A DNA stretch of 64,000 nt, from positions 8,601-72,600 of the forward strand of contig CBFHGY010000004.1 in NCBI GenBank assembly GCA_965655465.1, given 5' to 3'. The stretch comes from VMCP01 sp965655465. Its GTDB lineage: Bacteria > Bacteroidota > Bacteroidia > NS11-12g > UBA955. This document shows positions 53,666 to 60,417 of this stretch, in pieces (within the stretch, counting starts at the first letter, position 1; every line of letters starts with the position of its first letter). The position numbers and the translations under genes are program-made. A model generated the notes under the pieces. That model searched no databases. It was given only the letters and a program-made list of their open reading frames with translations, and was not told the origin of the DNA.

Positions 53666-54864
53666 ATGTTTCCGCTTTTATAGCGCGTAAATACTTTTTT
53701 TCGAGGAAAAATCCTTCGGCGATAAATATTATTACAGGCATCTCTATGGCGGGTTACGCTGTCGGAGCACTAGCCCTTATTATCTTGTTGAGTGCTCTAA
53801 ATGGTTTTGAAGAGAGTATTTTTGGTGATTATCAACGCAGTTCACCCGACTTAAAAGTGGTGCCTTTAAAGGGCAAGGTTTTTGAACCGAATTCGCAAAT
53901 TATAAGGATTTTAAAAAATACCTCCGAGATTGCCGCCTATTCGTTTTGTTTGGAGGATAAAGCCATTATTAAATACGGCGACCAACAAGTGGTAGGCTTG
54001 GTGAAGGGTTTGGACTCTTCTATTTTTAAGGTTTTTCCTATTGATTCATGGATAAAGGCGGGTTCACGAGAGTTGAATTTTGATCCCGATGGATATTCAA
54101 ATGCTTGGCTTTCAGAAGGTTTGGTATACAGTTTAAACGTAGGAAGCACCGATCAGAGAATCGAGTTGCTCACCCCGGATAGAAGCAGTAGCAGTATTGC
54201 TCAAACGACATTAAATCAAGAAGTATTGCGCATTTCCTCAATGGTACATCTTTCTTCGGAAGAAAACGAGCGTAGCGTAATGGTCCCCATACAGGTTGCA
54301 CGCTCTTTATTGAATAGGGAAACATACATAAGTAATATTGCCATAAAAGGTAAGGTAGAATCGAGTTGGTATCAAGGCAAATTAAATGAACAACTCAAAC
54401 CATTGGGCTTAAAAGCCTTGAATAGGCAAGAACAAAATGAAACCATGTACAAAATGTTCAATACTGAAAAATGGTTTTCCTTTGCCTTGTTGGTATTTGT
54501 GTTACTTTTAATTAGTTTCAACTTATACGGGGCTTTGCGTATGATGCGTATAGATAAAAAGGAAGATCTTTACATTTTAAATGCTATGGGTTTAAGATCA
54601 AAAAAGACCCTTCAAATTTTTCGGTGGGAAGCTTTTTTTGTTGCAGGACTAGGAACTTTTTTGGGCTTGTTTTTGGGAATAATCCTAATAATTCTCCAAC
54701 AAAAATTTGGATTAATTACCACACAGGCAACTTTTGAAATGGTATATCCTGTGTCATTGCGTATTCAGGATATTTTATTGGTGATGCTCTTAAATACGAG
54801 TTTGGGGTTTTTAGTAAGCATGGGTAATTGGGGGATAATTTCCGAGGAAAACGGAAATAGGTAG
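53662..54864 (+). CDS. LolE/FtsX-like ABC transporter permease
   Basis: 400 residues, start GTG 53662. One N-terminal membrane helix (NIITGISMAGYAVGALALIILLSALNGFE), a periplasmic domain (about 55-260) and three C-terminal helices, the FtsX-type layout. The opening FIARKYFFSRKNPSAINIITGIS resembles LolC/LolE, the permeases for lipoprotein release. Its ATPase partner is not adjacent. In Bacteroidota such genes are commonly next to rbfA. Confidence 0.8.
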   Translation: MNVSAFIARKYFFSRKNPSAINIITGISMAGYAVGALALIILLSALNGFEESIFGDYQRSSPDLKVVPLKGKVFEPNSQIIRILKNTSEIAAYSFCLEDKAIIKYGDQQVVGLVKGLDSSIFKVFPIDSWIKAGSRELNFDPDGYSNAWLSEGLVYSLNVGSTDQRIELLTPDRSSSSIAQTTLNQEVLRISSMVHLSSEENERSVMVPIQVARSLLNRETYISNIAIKGKVESSWYQGKLNEQLKPLGLKALNRQEQNETMYKMFNTEKWFSFALLVFVLLLISFNLYGALRMMRIDKKEDLYILNAMGLRSKKTLQIFRWEAFFVAGLGTFLGLFLGIILIILQQKFGLITTQATFEMVYPVSLRIQDILLVMLLNTSLGFLVSMGNWGIISEENGNR

Positions 54865-54961
54865 ATATTTTTTGGGGATTTCGGCAGAGATATAAAAGGG
54901 ATTTCTCAAAACAAATTGGAAGTTGAATAACGTAGGTATAGCGGCCTACTATTTAAAAGTA

Positions 54962-54969
54962 TAATTTTG
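54962..54969 (+). promoter_or_regulatory. -7 box of pth (TAATTTTG), leaderless arrangement
   Basis: Exact TAnnTTTG match ending 4 nt before the ATG of pth at 54974. Confidence 0.6.
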
Positions 54970-54973
54970 CACC

Positions 54974-55519
54974 ATGAGTTTTTTACTGGTGGGATTGGGA
55001 AATCCGGGAGTTGAGTACGATAAAACCAGACATAATATTGGCTTTGACGTTTTAGATGCTTTTGCCAAAAAATATGAAGGTCAATTTGAGCCGGTTAAAC
55101 ACGGTTGGTTATGTCAGATACGCATTAAAGGGAAGATAGTGTATTTGTTAAAGCCGAATACGTATATGAATTTATCGGGAAAGGCTGTTTCCTATTGGAT
55201 GCAACAGTACAAGATAAAATTAGAACATGTTTTGATCGTTTTAGACGATTTGGCGATAGATTTATCTGCGTTGCGGTTGAGGTTAAAAGGAAGTGATGGA
55301 GGACATAATGGCCTTAAAAGTATAGACATGTCATTGGGCACCCAGCAATACGCACGCTTGCGATTTGGCATTGGAAACAATTTCCCCCGAGGAAAACAAG
55401 TAGATTTTGTATTGGGAGTCTGGAAAAAGGAAGAGGAAGTTCCTGTTTTAGAGGGAATTGATAAATCTTTGTTGTTGATGGAAGGCTTTTTGCAAGAACA
55501 AAAAGCGGTATCGGCATAA
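54974..55519 (+). CDS. pth: Peptidyl-tRNA hydrolase
   Basis: 181 residues. VGLGNPGVEYDKTRHNIGFDVLD carries the catalytic His, with LLKPNTYMNLSGKAV, VLDDLAIDLSALRLRLKGSDGGHNGLKSI and FRLRFGIG-like RLRFGIGNN. It recycles peptidyl-tRNA that drops off the ribosome. Monocistronic, with a probable leaderless start. Confidence 0.94.
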   Translation: MSFLLVGLGNPGVEYDKTRHNIGFDVLDAFAKKYEGQFEPVKHGWLCQIRIKGKIVYLLKPNTYMNLSGKAVSYWMQQYKIKLEHVLIVLDDLAIDLSALRLRLKGSDGGHNGLKSIDMSLGTQQYARLRFGIGNNFPRGKQVDFVLGVWKKEEEVPVLEGIDKSLLLMEGFLQEQKAVSA

Positions 55520-55583
55520 TTATAAAGAAGACTATTCGGGAAAAGGGAATTTTTGCGCAGGTAAATCTTCTATTGCACTTCGA

Positions 55584-55991
55584 TTAGAAAGAGCGATTGG
55601 TTTTAACCCAATCTTGTATATAGGAAGCGATTTCTGAAGTATCGGTTCCAGGAGGAAATAGGCGTGCAACACCTAGATTATTGAGTTCGGTTGCTTCGTT
55701 ATCGGGAATAATTCCGCCGCCAGTAAGGAGTACATCGTTTAAGCCTTGGTCTTTCATTAGTTGTAAGATTCTAGGAAAAACGGTATTGTGAGCTCCACTT
55801 AAAATACTTACGCCGATTGCATCTACGTCTTCTTGGAGGGCTGTTTGAACAACCATTTCAGGAGTTTGACGCAAGCCTGTATAAATGACTTCCATGCCGG
55901 CATCTCGAAGTGAAGCAGCAATTACTTTGGCACCGCGATCGTGTCCGTCGAGACCTACCTTAGCAATCAACACTCTAATGGGGCGATTCAT
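55584..55991 (-). CDS. Cobalamin-binding domain protein, methylmalonyl-CoA mutase small-subunit type
   Basis: 135 residues from ATG 55991 (MNRPIRVLIAKVGLDGHDRG), a start supported by a -7 box exactly 4 nt upstream; the longer frame would begin inside the box. DxHxxG of the B12 site is in GLDGHDRG, followed by SILSGAH and LTGGGIIPD. It matches the stand-alone C-terminal B12 domain of methylmalonyl-CoA mutase. The large subunit is not nearby. Confidence 0.85.
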   Translation of the reverse strand: MNRPIRVLIAKVGLDGHDRGAKVIAASLRDAGMEVIYTGLRQTPEMVVQTALQEDVDAIGVSILSGAHNTVFPRILQLMKDQGLNDVLLTGGGIIPDNEATELNNLGVARLFPPGTDTSEIASYIQDWVKTNRSF

Positions 55992-55995
55992 GGTG

Positions 55996-56003
55996 CAAAG
56001 ATA
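55996..56003 (-). promoter_or_regulatory. -7 box of the B12-binding subunit gene (TATCTTTG), leaderless arrangement
   Basis: Minus-strand TAnnTTTG match ending 4 nt before the ATG at 55991. Confidence 0.6.
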
Positions 56004-56076
56004 CACAAAAGAGGGGATAATGTGATTTAGAAGACCTTTTGAGAGGGGCTTACAGTAGTTAAAATAAAGGAATTAA

Positions 56077-56781
56077 CTAGACAATTACTTTACCATCTAT
56101 GACCCGCAGCGCGTGATGGAATGTGTCGCGAGTAAGGCAGATTTCCAAGTCTTCCGAAGCATTCAAACTGCTAATTCTTTTGGCGTGAGAAGCCTTTTTA
56201 ATGATTTCAAGCAAGTTGACTTGATGTTGTTGATATAGGGAAATGGCAATATATGTTGCGTCATTTTCGATTTCAAAACCTTTTTGAACCAGGTGTTCGG
56301 CAAGTTCACCCGCGAATAGGGTGTCTTCTACATTCACAACATCTTTCCAACCAGAGCAAAAGAGCACAACATCTTGATTTTGGCTTTCTAGGAATGTAAG
56401 GGTGGCTTTTATATTTCGGTAAGAGGCAACGAGCACATGTTGGGCGTTTTCAGACATAGAAATGGCACGGGTGCCATTGGTTGTTGTCATAACAATATCG
56501 CGATTACCTACAATGTCGGCGGTGAACTCTCTTGGAGAATTTCCTAAATCAAAACCATCTACTTTTTCGCCGTTTCTTTCGCCTGCTTTTAGAAAGGATG
56601 AGCTTGCGCGTGATGCGGTTTCAACGTCTCGTACGGGAAAAAGGGCATTGGCACCTTGTTCCATTGCCACGGTCATAGTGCTGGTTGCTCGCAGGATATC
56701 AATGACAACAACAATTTTATTTTGAATTTCGATAATGCTGGATTCGAACATCGATGGAGAAAGGAGGGTGGTGATTTTCAT
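56077..56781 (-). CDS. comB: 2-Phosphosulfolactate phosphatase
   Basis: 234 residues of the ComB family: VVVIDILRATSTMTVAMEQGA (about 28-48), FDLGNSPREF, MTTTNGTRA and SGWKDVVNVEDTLFAGEL. It hydrolyses 2-phosphosulfolactate, first known in coenzyme M synthesis. In Bacteroidota the product may feed sulfonate lipid or spore-type sulfolactate pathways (inference). Its promoter box (56805-56812, TATCTTTG) abuts the left end of the 87-bp direct repeat. Confidence 0.88.
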   Translation of the reverse strand: MKITTLLSPSMFESSIIEIQNKIVVVIDILRATSTMTVAMEQGANALFPVRDVETASRASSSFLKAGERNGEKVDGFDLGNSPREFTADIVGNRDIVMTTTNGTRAISMSENAQHVLVASYRNIKATLTFLESQNQDVVLFCSGWKDVVNVEDTLFAGELAEHLVQKGFEIENDATYIAISLYQQHQVNLLEIIKKASHAKRISSLNASEDLEICLTRDTFHHALRVIDGKVIV

Positions 56782-56804
56782 AATGAGTTAGAACCTTTGA
56801 TAGT

Positions 56805-56812
56805 CAAAGATA
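56805..56812 (-). promoter_or_regulatory. -7 box of comB (TATCTTTG)
   Basis: Minus-strand match 23 nt before the comB ATG. Only this copy of the repeat retains it; at the second copy the box is broken. Confidence 0.45.
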
Positions 56813-56893
56813 CAAAAGGAAGCTCAGGACTGCAGCCTTAAAGTAAATATCAGGTTGTATATTTGCGCCATGAAAGCCGGAGTGGTCATTTTT
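56807..56893. repeat. Left copy of 87-bp direct repeat flanking the FkbM gene
   Basis: Identical to 57856-57942 except for one base (C 56869 versus T 57918). It comprises the comB-purQ intergenic region, a duplicated purQ promoter box (56858-56865) and the first eight purQ codons. Confidence 0.92.
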
Positions 56894-56938
56894 ATTGGGT
56901 TAAAAATGGAAATATTCTCCCCCAAAAACGCGGCATAA
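56870..56938 (+). pseudogene. Truncated 5' copy of purQ
   Basis: It reads MKAGVVIF as in purQ and then runs into unrelated sequence (IGLKMEIFSPKNAA, stop). It retains the leaderless-type promoter box 4 nt upstream, so it could be transcribed and lead into the FkbM gene 21 bp downstream. Confidence 0.8.
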
Positions 56939-56959
56939 AACTAAAAAACAAGTAAATTT

Positions 56960-57832
56960 ATGTGGAAATTGATAAAGGATATTTATTATCACCCCCTAAA
57001 CGAAAACAATAAATATAATGCAGTCTGGCGTTTTTTTTGGTGGCAATTAAGATCAAGAATTTTAAAGCGACCTATTTTAGTTCCATTTACAGAAAAAAGC
57101 AGTTTTTATTGTGTAAATGGATTTACAGGATTAACAGGTAATATATATTTCGGATTAATGGAAATGCAAGAAATGGCTTTCTTGTTACATTATACCAGAG
57201 ATGACGATAATTTCTTTGACATAGGTGCAAACGGAGGGGCTTTTTCTATATTGGCTATACAACATAGCTTAGCAGAGGTACACGCATTTGAACCACATCC
57301 ACAAACATTTGAACTATTAGAAAAAAACGTTTCTAGTCAAAGCAGGAAACATAAGGTTTATCTCCACAATATAGCACTTGGGAACAAAAATGGCCATGTT
57401 AATTTTACAACGGAATTTGATACAGAAAATCATATTGCAACGGTTGAAGATACAAATGTAATTCCAGTTCAAATGACTACATTAAATGAGCTTAATTTGA
57501 ATGTACCAACCATTATCAAAATTGATGTGGAAGGTTTTGAATGGAATGTTTTGCAGGGAGCCTCCAATATTTTTGAGAGCGAAAAATTAATGGCAGTTAT
57601 AATTGAGTTGAACCGTTCAGGTATGAGATATGGCTTTAATGATAATGTGATTGATGATTTTTTGAGAAATAAAGGATTAATACCTTGTTCATACGACCCA
57701 ATTAATCGTAATATTAAAGAGTTGGAGAAGGGAAAGGTTCAAAATGCTATTTATTTAAGAGATATAGAACAAAGTATTGAAAGAGTAAAAGGGGCACCGA
57801 TTGTTACATTGTCCAACGGTAAAAAGATTTAA
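56960..57832 (+). CDS. FkbM family methyltransferase (inserted accessory gene)
   Basis: 290 residues. SAM-binding FFDIGANGGAFSI (about 85-97), AFEPHPQTFELLEKN (about 118) and IIKIDVEGFEWNVLQGA (about 196) define FkbM. Such enzymes O-methylate sugars or other small acceptors in surface polysaccharides. The gene is AT-rich compared with its neighbours and stands alone between comB and purQ, bracketed by the 87-bp repeats. It looks like a recent insertion. The substrate cannot be deduced; the polysaccharide genes at 60418 onward may be relevant. Confidence 0.85.
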   Translation: MWKLIKDIYYHPLNENNKYNAVWRFFWWQLRSRILKRPILVPFTEKSSFYCVNGFTGLTGNIYFGLMEMQEMAFLLHYTRDDDNFFDIGANGGAFSILAIQHSLAEVHAFEPHPQTFELLEKNVSSQSRKHKVYLHNIALGNKNGHVNFTTEFDTENHIATVEDTNVIPVQMTTLNELNLNVPTIIKIDVEGFEWNVLQGASNIFESEKLMAVIIELNRSGMRYGFNDNVIDDFLRNKGLIPCSYDPINRNIKELEKGKVQNAIYLRDIEQSIERVKGAPIVTLSNGKKI

Positions 57833-57855
57833 GAAAAGATTAATACAGAAACTAG

Positions 57856-57942
57856 AAGATACAAAAGGAAGCTCAGGACTGCAGCCTTAAAGTAAATATC
57901 AGGTTGTATATTTGCGCTATGAAAGCCGGAGTGGTCATTTTT
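57856..57942. repeat. Right copy of 87-bp direct repeat flanking the FkbM gene
   Basis: Contains the functional purQ promoter and first eight codons. Offset from the left copy is 1049 bp. Confidence 0.92.
57907..57914 (+). promoter_or_regulatory. -7 box of purQ (TATATTTG), leaderless arrangement
   Basis: Exact TAnnTTTG match ending 4 nt before the purQ ATG; duplicated at 56858-56865. Confidence 0.6.
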
Positions 57943-58611
57943 CCTGGGTCCAATTGCGACCAAGATCTTATAAACGCATTGCGACAAAACCCTGAAGCAG
58001 AAGTACTTGAGCTGTGGCATAAAGACACAGATTTACAGGGATGTACCCACATATTTATTCCCGGTGGATTTAGTTATGGGGATTATTTGCGTAGCGGAGC
58101 CATCGCAAAGTTAAGTCCTATCATGGAGTCCGTTAAAGTTCATGCGGCTGCAGGAGGTTTTGTAATGGGTATTTGCAATGGTTTTCAAGTATTAACCGAA
58201 AGTGGATTGCTGCCTGGAGCCTTACTACGAAATGATACGATGAAATTTGTGTGTAAAAATGTGCATTTAAAAACCGCCACAACGAACACACAACTCACCA
58301 ACTCCTTAAAAGAGGATCAGATATTAAAAATTCCGATTGCACACGGCGAAGGACGTTATTATGCCGATGCAAATACAATGGAATCTTTGAAAGCCAACGA
58401 TCAAATAATATTTCAGTATTGTGAAGAGGACGGTACCGTTTCGGACGAATCTAATCCGAATGGAAGCCTTGATAATATTGCAGGAATTTGTAATGAAGGA
58501 AGAAATGTTTTTGGAATGATGCCACATCCAGAACGTTGTGCCTTTGATTGGTTGTTAAATTTAGATGGGTTGGAGCTCGCTCTGCTCGCAGGTGGACGCT
58601 CCGCAGGATAG
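57919..58611 (+). CDS. purQ: Phosphoribosylformylglycinamidine synthase subunit PurQ
   Basis: 230 residues from ATG 57919 (MKAGVVIFPGSNCDQDL); a TTG five codons earlier would include the promoter box. Class I glutamine amidotransferase: IPGGFSYGDYLRSGA, nucleophile Cys in VMGICNGFQVL (about 90) and HPERC near the end. It supplies ammonia to PurL with PurS (13890). The C-terminus (LELALLAGGRSAG) is encoded by GC-richer DNA and may extend past the usual end. Confidence 0.92.
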   Translation: MKAGVVIFPGSNCDQDLINALRQNPEAEVLELWHKDTDLQGCTHIFIPGGFSYGDYLRSGAIAKLSPIMESVKVHAAAGGFVMGICNGFQVLTESGLLPGALLRNDTMKFVCKNVHLKTATTNTQLTNSLKEDQILKIPIAHGEGRYYADANTMESLKANDQIIFQYCEEDGTVSDESNPNGSLDNIAGICNEGRNVFGMMPHPERCAFDWLLNLDGLELALLAGGRSAG

Positions 58612-58754
58612 AAGGTCTTCGATCTATATGGACCCTTCGTTAGTGGGGTGATCGCTTTGATTGCGGTTGGGAGATCATTAGTTGGGTTGGAGTTTATTTG
58701 TGTATCGATAAAGAATAAAAAGAGTAACGTAACAATTATATAAAAATACAGATT

Positions 58755-59519
58755 ATGAATATTAGCACTCAGATTAATAATAACGTTTTGACCATTACCA
58801 TTGCTCGAGAGACTAAAATGAATGCGCTGAATATTGCTACCTTGCAAGAAATTAAGTCGGCTGTATTAGAAGCTCAAGAGAATGCAGAGGTTCATGGTAT
58901 CATCTTAACAGGTTCTGGCTCAAAAGCATTTGCTGCGGGAGCAGATATTTCAGAATTTGCAAATTTTGGAGTTGAAGAAGGTACTAAAATGAGTGCAGAT
59001 GGTCATGATGTGATGAATACTTTGGAACGCAGTTGTAAGCCGATAATTGCAGCGGTAAATGGTTTTGCACTAGGTGGGGGATGCGAATTGGCTATGGCCT
59101 GTCACATCCGGATTGCAAGTACCAATGCGAAATTCGGTCAACCAGAAGTCAATCTTGGTGTTCCTCCTGGTTATGGTGGAACCCAGCGTTTGGTGCAGTT
59201 AGTGGGAAAGGGAAGGGCTTTGCAATTATTGTTGACCGCAGATGCCATTTCTGCAGATACGGCCTTAAATTATGGTTTAGTAAACGAAGTGGTTGAACAA
59301 GAGAACTTGTTAACGCGTTGTGAGGAAATTTTGACTAAAATCGGCAGTAAAAGTCCAAGTGCGGTGCAGAAAGTAATAGCCTGTGTAAATACCTACTTTT
59401 TAGATGGTGAAGATGGCATGGCTAAAGAAATACAGGAATTCGGAGATGCTTTTGGAACTGAAGATTTTAAAGAAGGTACAAGGGCGTTTTTGGCTAGAGA
59501 TAAGGCGAACTTTAGGTAG
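58755..59519 (+). CDS. Enoyl-CoA hydratase/crotonase family protein
   Basis: 254 residues. AFAAGADISEF (oxyanion-hole region, about 59-69), ALGGGCELAMACH with the first catalytic Glu (about 110) and KFGQPEVNLGVPPGYGGTQRLVQLVG with the second. Both Glu are present, so it is probably a hydratase. It may work with the acyl-CoA dehydrogenase at 28236. Confidence 0.92.
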   Translation: MNISTQINNNVLTITIARETKMNALNIATLQEIKSAVLEAQENAEVHGIILTGSGSKAFAAGADISEFANFGVEEGTKMSADGHDVMNTLERSCKPIIAAVNGFALGGGCELAMACHIRIASTNAKFGQPEVNLGVPPGYGGTQRLVQLVGKGRALQLLLTADAISADTALNYGLVNEVVEQENLLTRCEEILTKIGSKSPSAVQKVIACVNTYFLDGEDGMAKEIQEFGDAFGTEDFKEGTRAFLARDKANFR

Positions 59520-59653
59520 GGTGGTCGATTCGCTCAGGGTTGACCATGTCTTGGGTTAGATGAACCTTACGCTGGTTTTACAGCCTTCGGCTTAGGTGGG
59601 TGTTTCGGACATTTGATTGCCTTCGAGCTATGTGGAGGATTCTTGGGTAGGCA

Positions 59654-59690
59654 GCCTTGGAGTTGGATAATGGATCCAAGGCTTATTTTT
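59654..59690 (+). terminator. Terminator after the crotonase gene
   Basis: 8-bp stem GCCTTGGA / TCCAAGGC with a 13-nt loop and a T-rich tail that overlaps the aroQ -7 box. Confidence 0.65.
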
Positions 59691-59691
59691 G
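59684..59691 (+). promoter_or_regulatory. -7 box of aroQ (TATTTTTG)
   Basis: TAnnTTTG match made from the T tail of the preceding terminator, 25 nt before the aroQ ATG. Confidence 0.45.
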
Positions 59692-59716
59692 TAATACAGA
59701 GGTTTAAACAGATAAA

Positions 59717-60148
59717 ATGGGAAAGATTTTAATAATTAATGGCCCCAACCTCAATTGGGTCGGAAAACGTGAACCAGAGGTTTATGGTTCCGAGTCTTTA
59801 GAAGTGTATTTGAATGGTTTGGGATCGGATATTGAAATCATTTTTACGAATTTGGAAGGCGTTATCATAGATGCCCTTCAGAGAGCTGAAGAGTCGCTAG
59901 ATGTTGCGGGTGTTATCATAAATGCAGGTGGATATTCACATACTTCTGTGGCCATTTCAGATACGATACGTGCGATGAATAAACCCGTTATAGCGGTACA
60001 TATAAGTAATATTTTTAATCGAGAAGAGTTGCGGCACCGTGATTTAATAGCTGCCGCCAGTAAGGGATTCATTGGCGGATTTGGATTGGATTCTTATAGA
60101 TTTGGCTTGGAGGCATTAAGGGTACTTTTGAATAAAAATTTGCAGTAA
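59717..60148 (+). CDS. aroQ: 3-Dehydroquinate dehydratase, type II
   Basis: 143 residues, the typical length. INGPNLNWVGKREPEVYG at the N-terminus, INAGGYSHTSVAISD (about 76) and VHISNIFNREELRHRD with the active-site His. It makes dehydroshikimate in the shikimate pathway. The Trp in PNLNWVG replaces the usual Leu and is unusual. Confidence 0.92.
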   Translation: MGKILIINGPNLNWVGKREPEVYGSESLEVYLNGLGSDIEIIFTNLEGVIIDALQRAEESLDVAGVIINAGGYSHTSVAISDTIRAMNKPVIAVHISNIFNREELRHRDLIAAASKGFIGGFGLDSYRFGLEALRVLLNKNLQ

Positions 60149-60417
60149 TACTAACTTGGGGAAATACGTGATAACGCAATTAACTTTTTTGTTGTTTTAA
60201 CCGTTAAGCCTATTCTCTTTTATGCCAAGGTCTTTTTAAAATGGTCGCTCCTTCCCTTTTTGTAATAAGTGCAAAAAGTTACAATCAATTTAATTGCGTT
60301 TTTCGCTTAAACCCGCCCTATTGACGTACTTTTGCGGTTTAAAACTCCTTTAGGCACCATTTTTGTTGTGTGACTGAAGAGGCGGAGCTATACGAAAAAC
60401 CCAGTAGAAACCATAAC
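60149..60417. other. Intergenic region before the export operon
   Basis: 269 bp without a convincing gene. A frame opens at GTG 60370 but adds a polar stretch before the signal peptide, so I start the next gene at 60418. Confidence 0.5.

Larger units (their letters stand above)
59520..59716. other. Intergenic stretch with GC-rich decayed sequence, terminator and aroQ promoter
   Basis: No gene is seen. The first 130 bp contain phrases such as CCTTCGGCTTAGGTGG that vaguely echo the gap after purQ. A terminator and an overlapping promoter box follow. Confidence 0.5.

Noticed and set aside
58612..59716. Shared repeat in the gaps flanking the crotonase gene
   Set aside because: Phrases such as CCTTCG and TTTGATTGC recur, but the similarity is too short and scattered to call a repeat.
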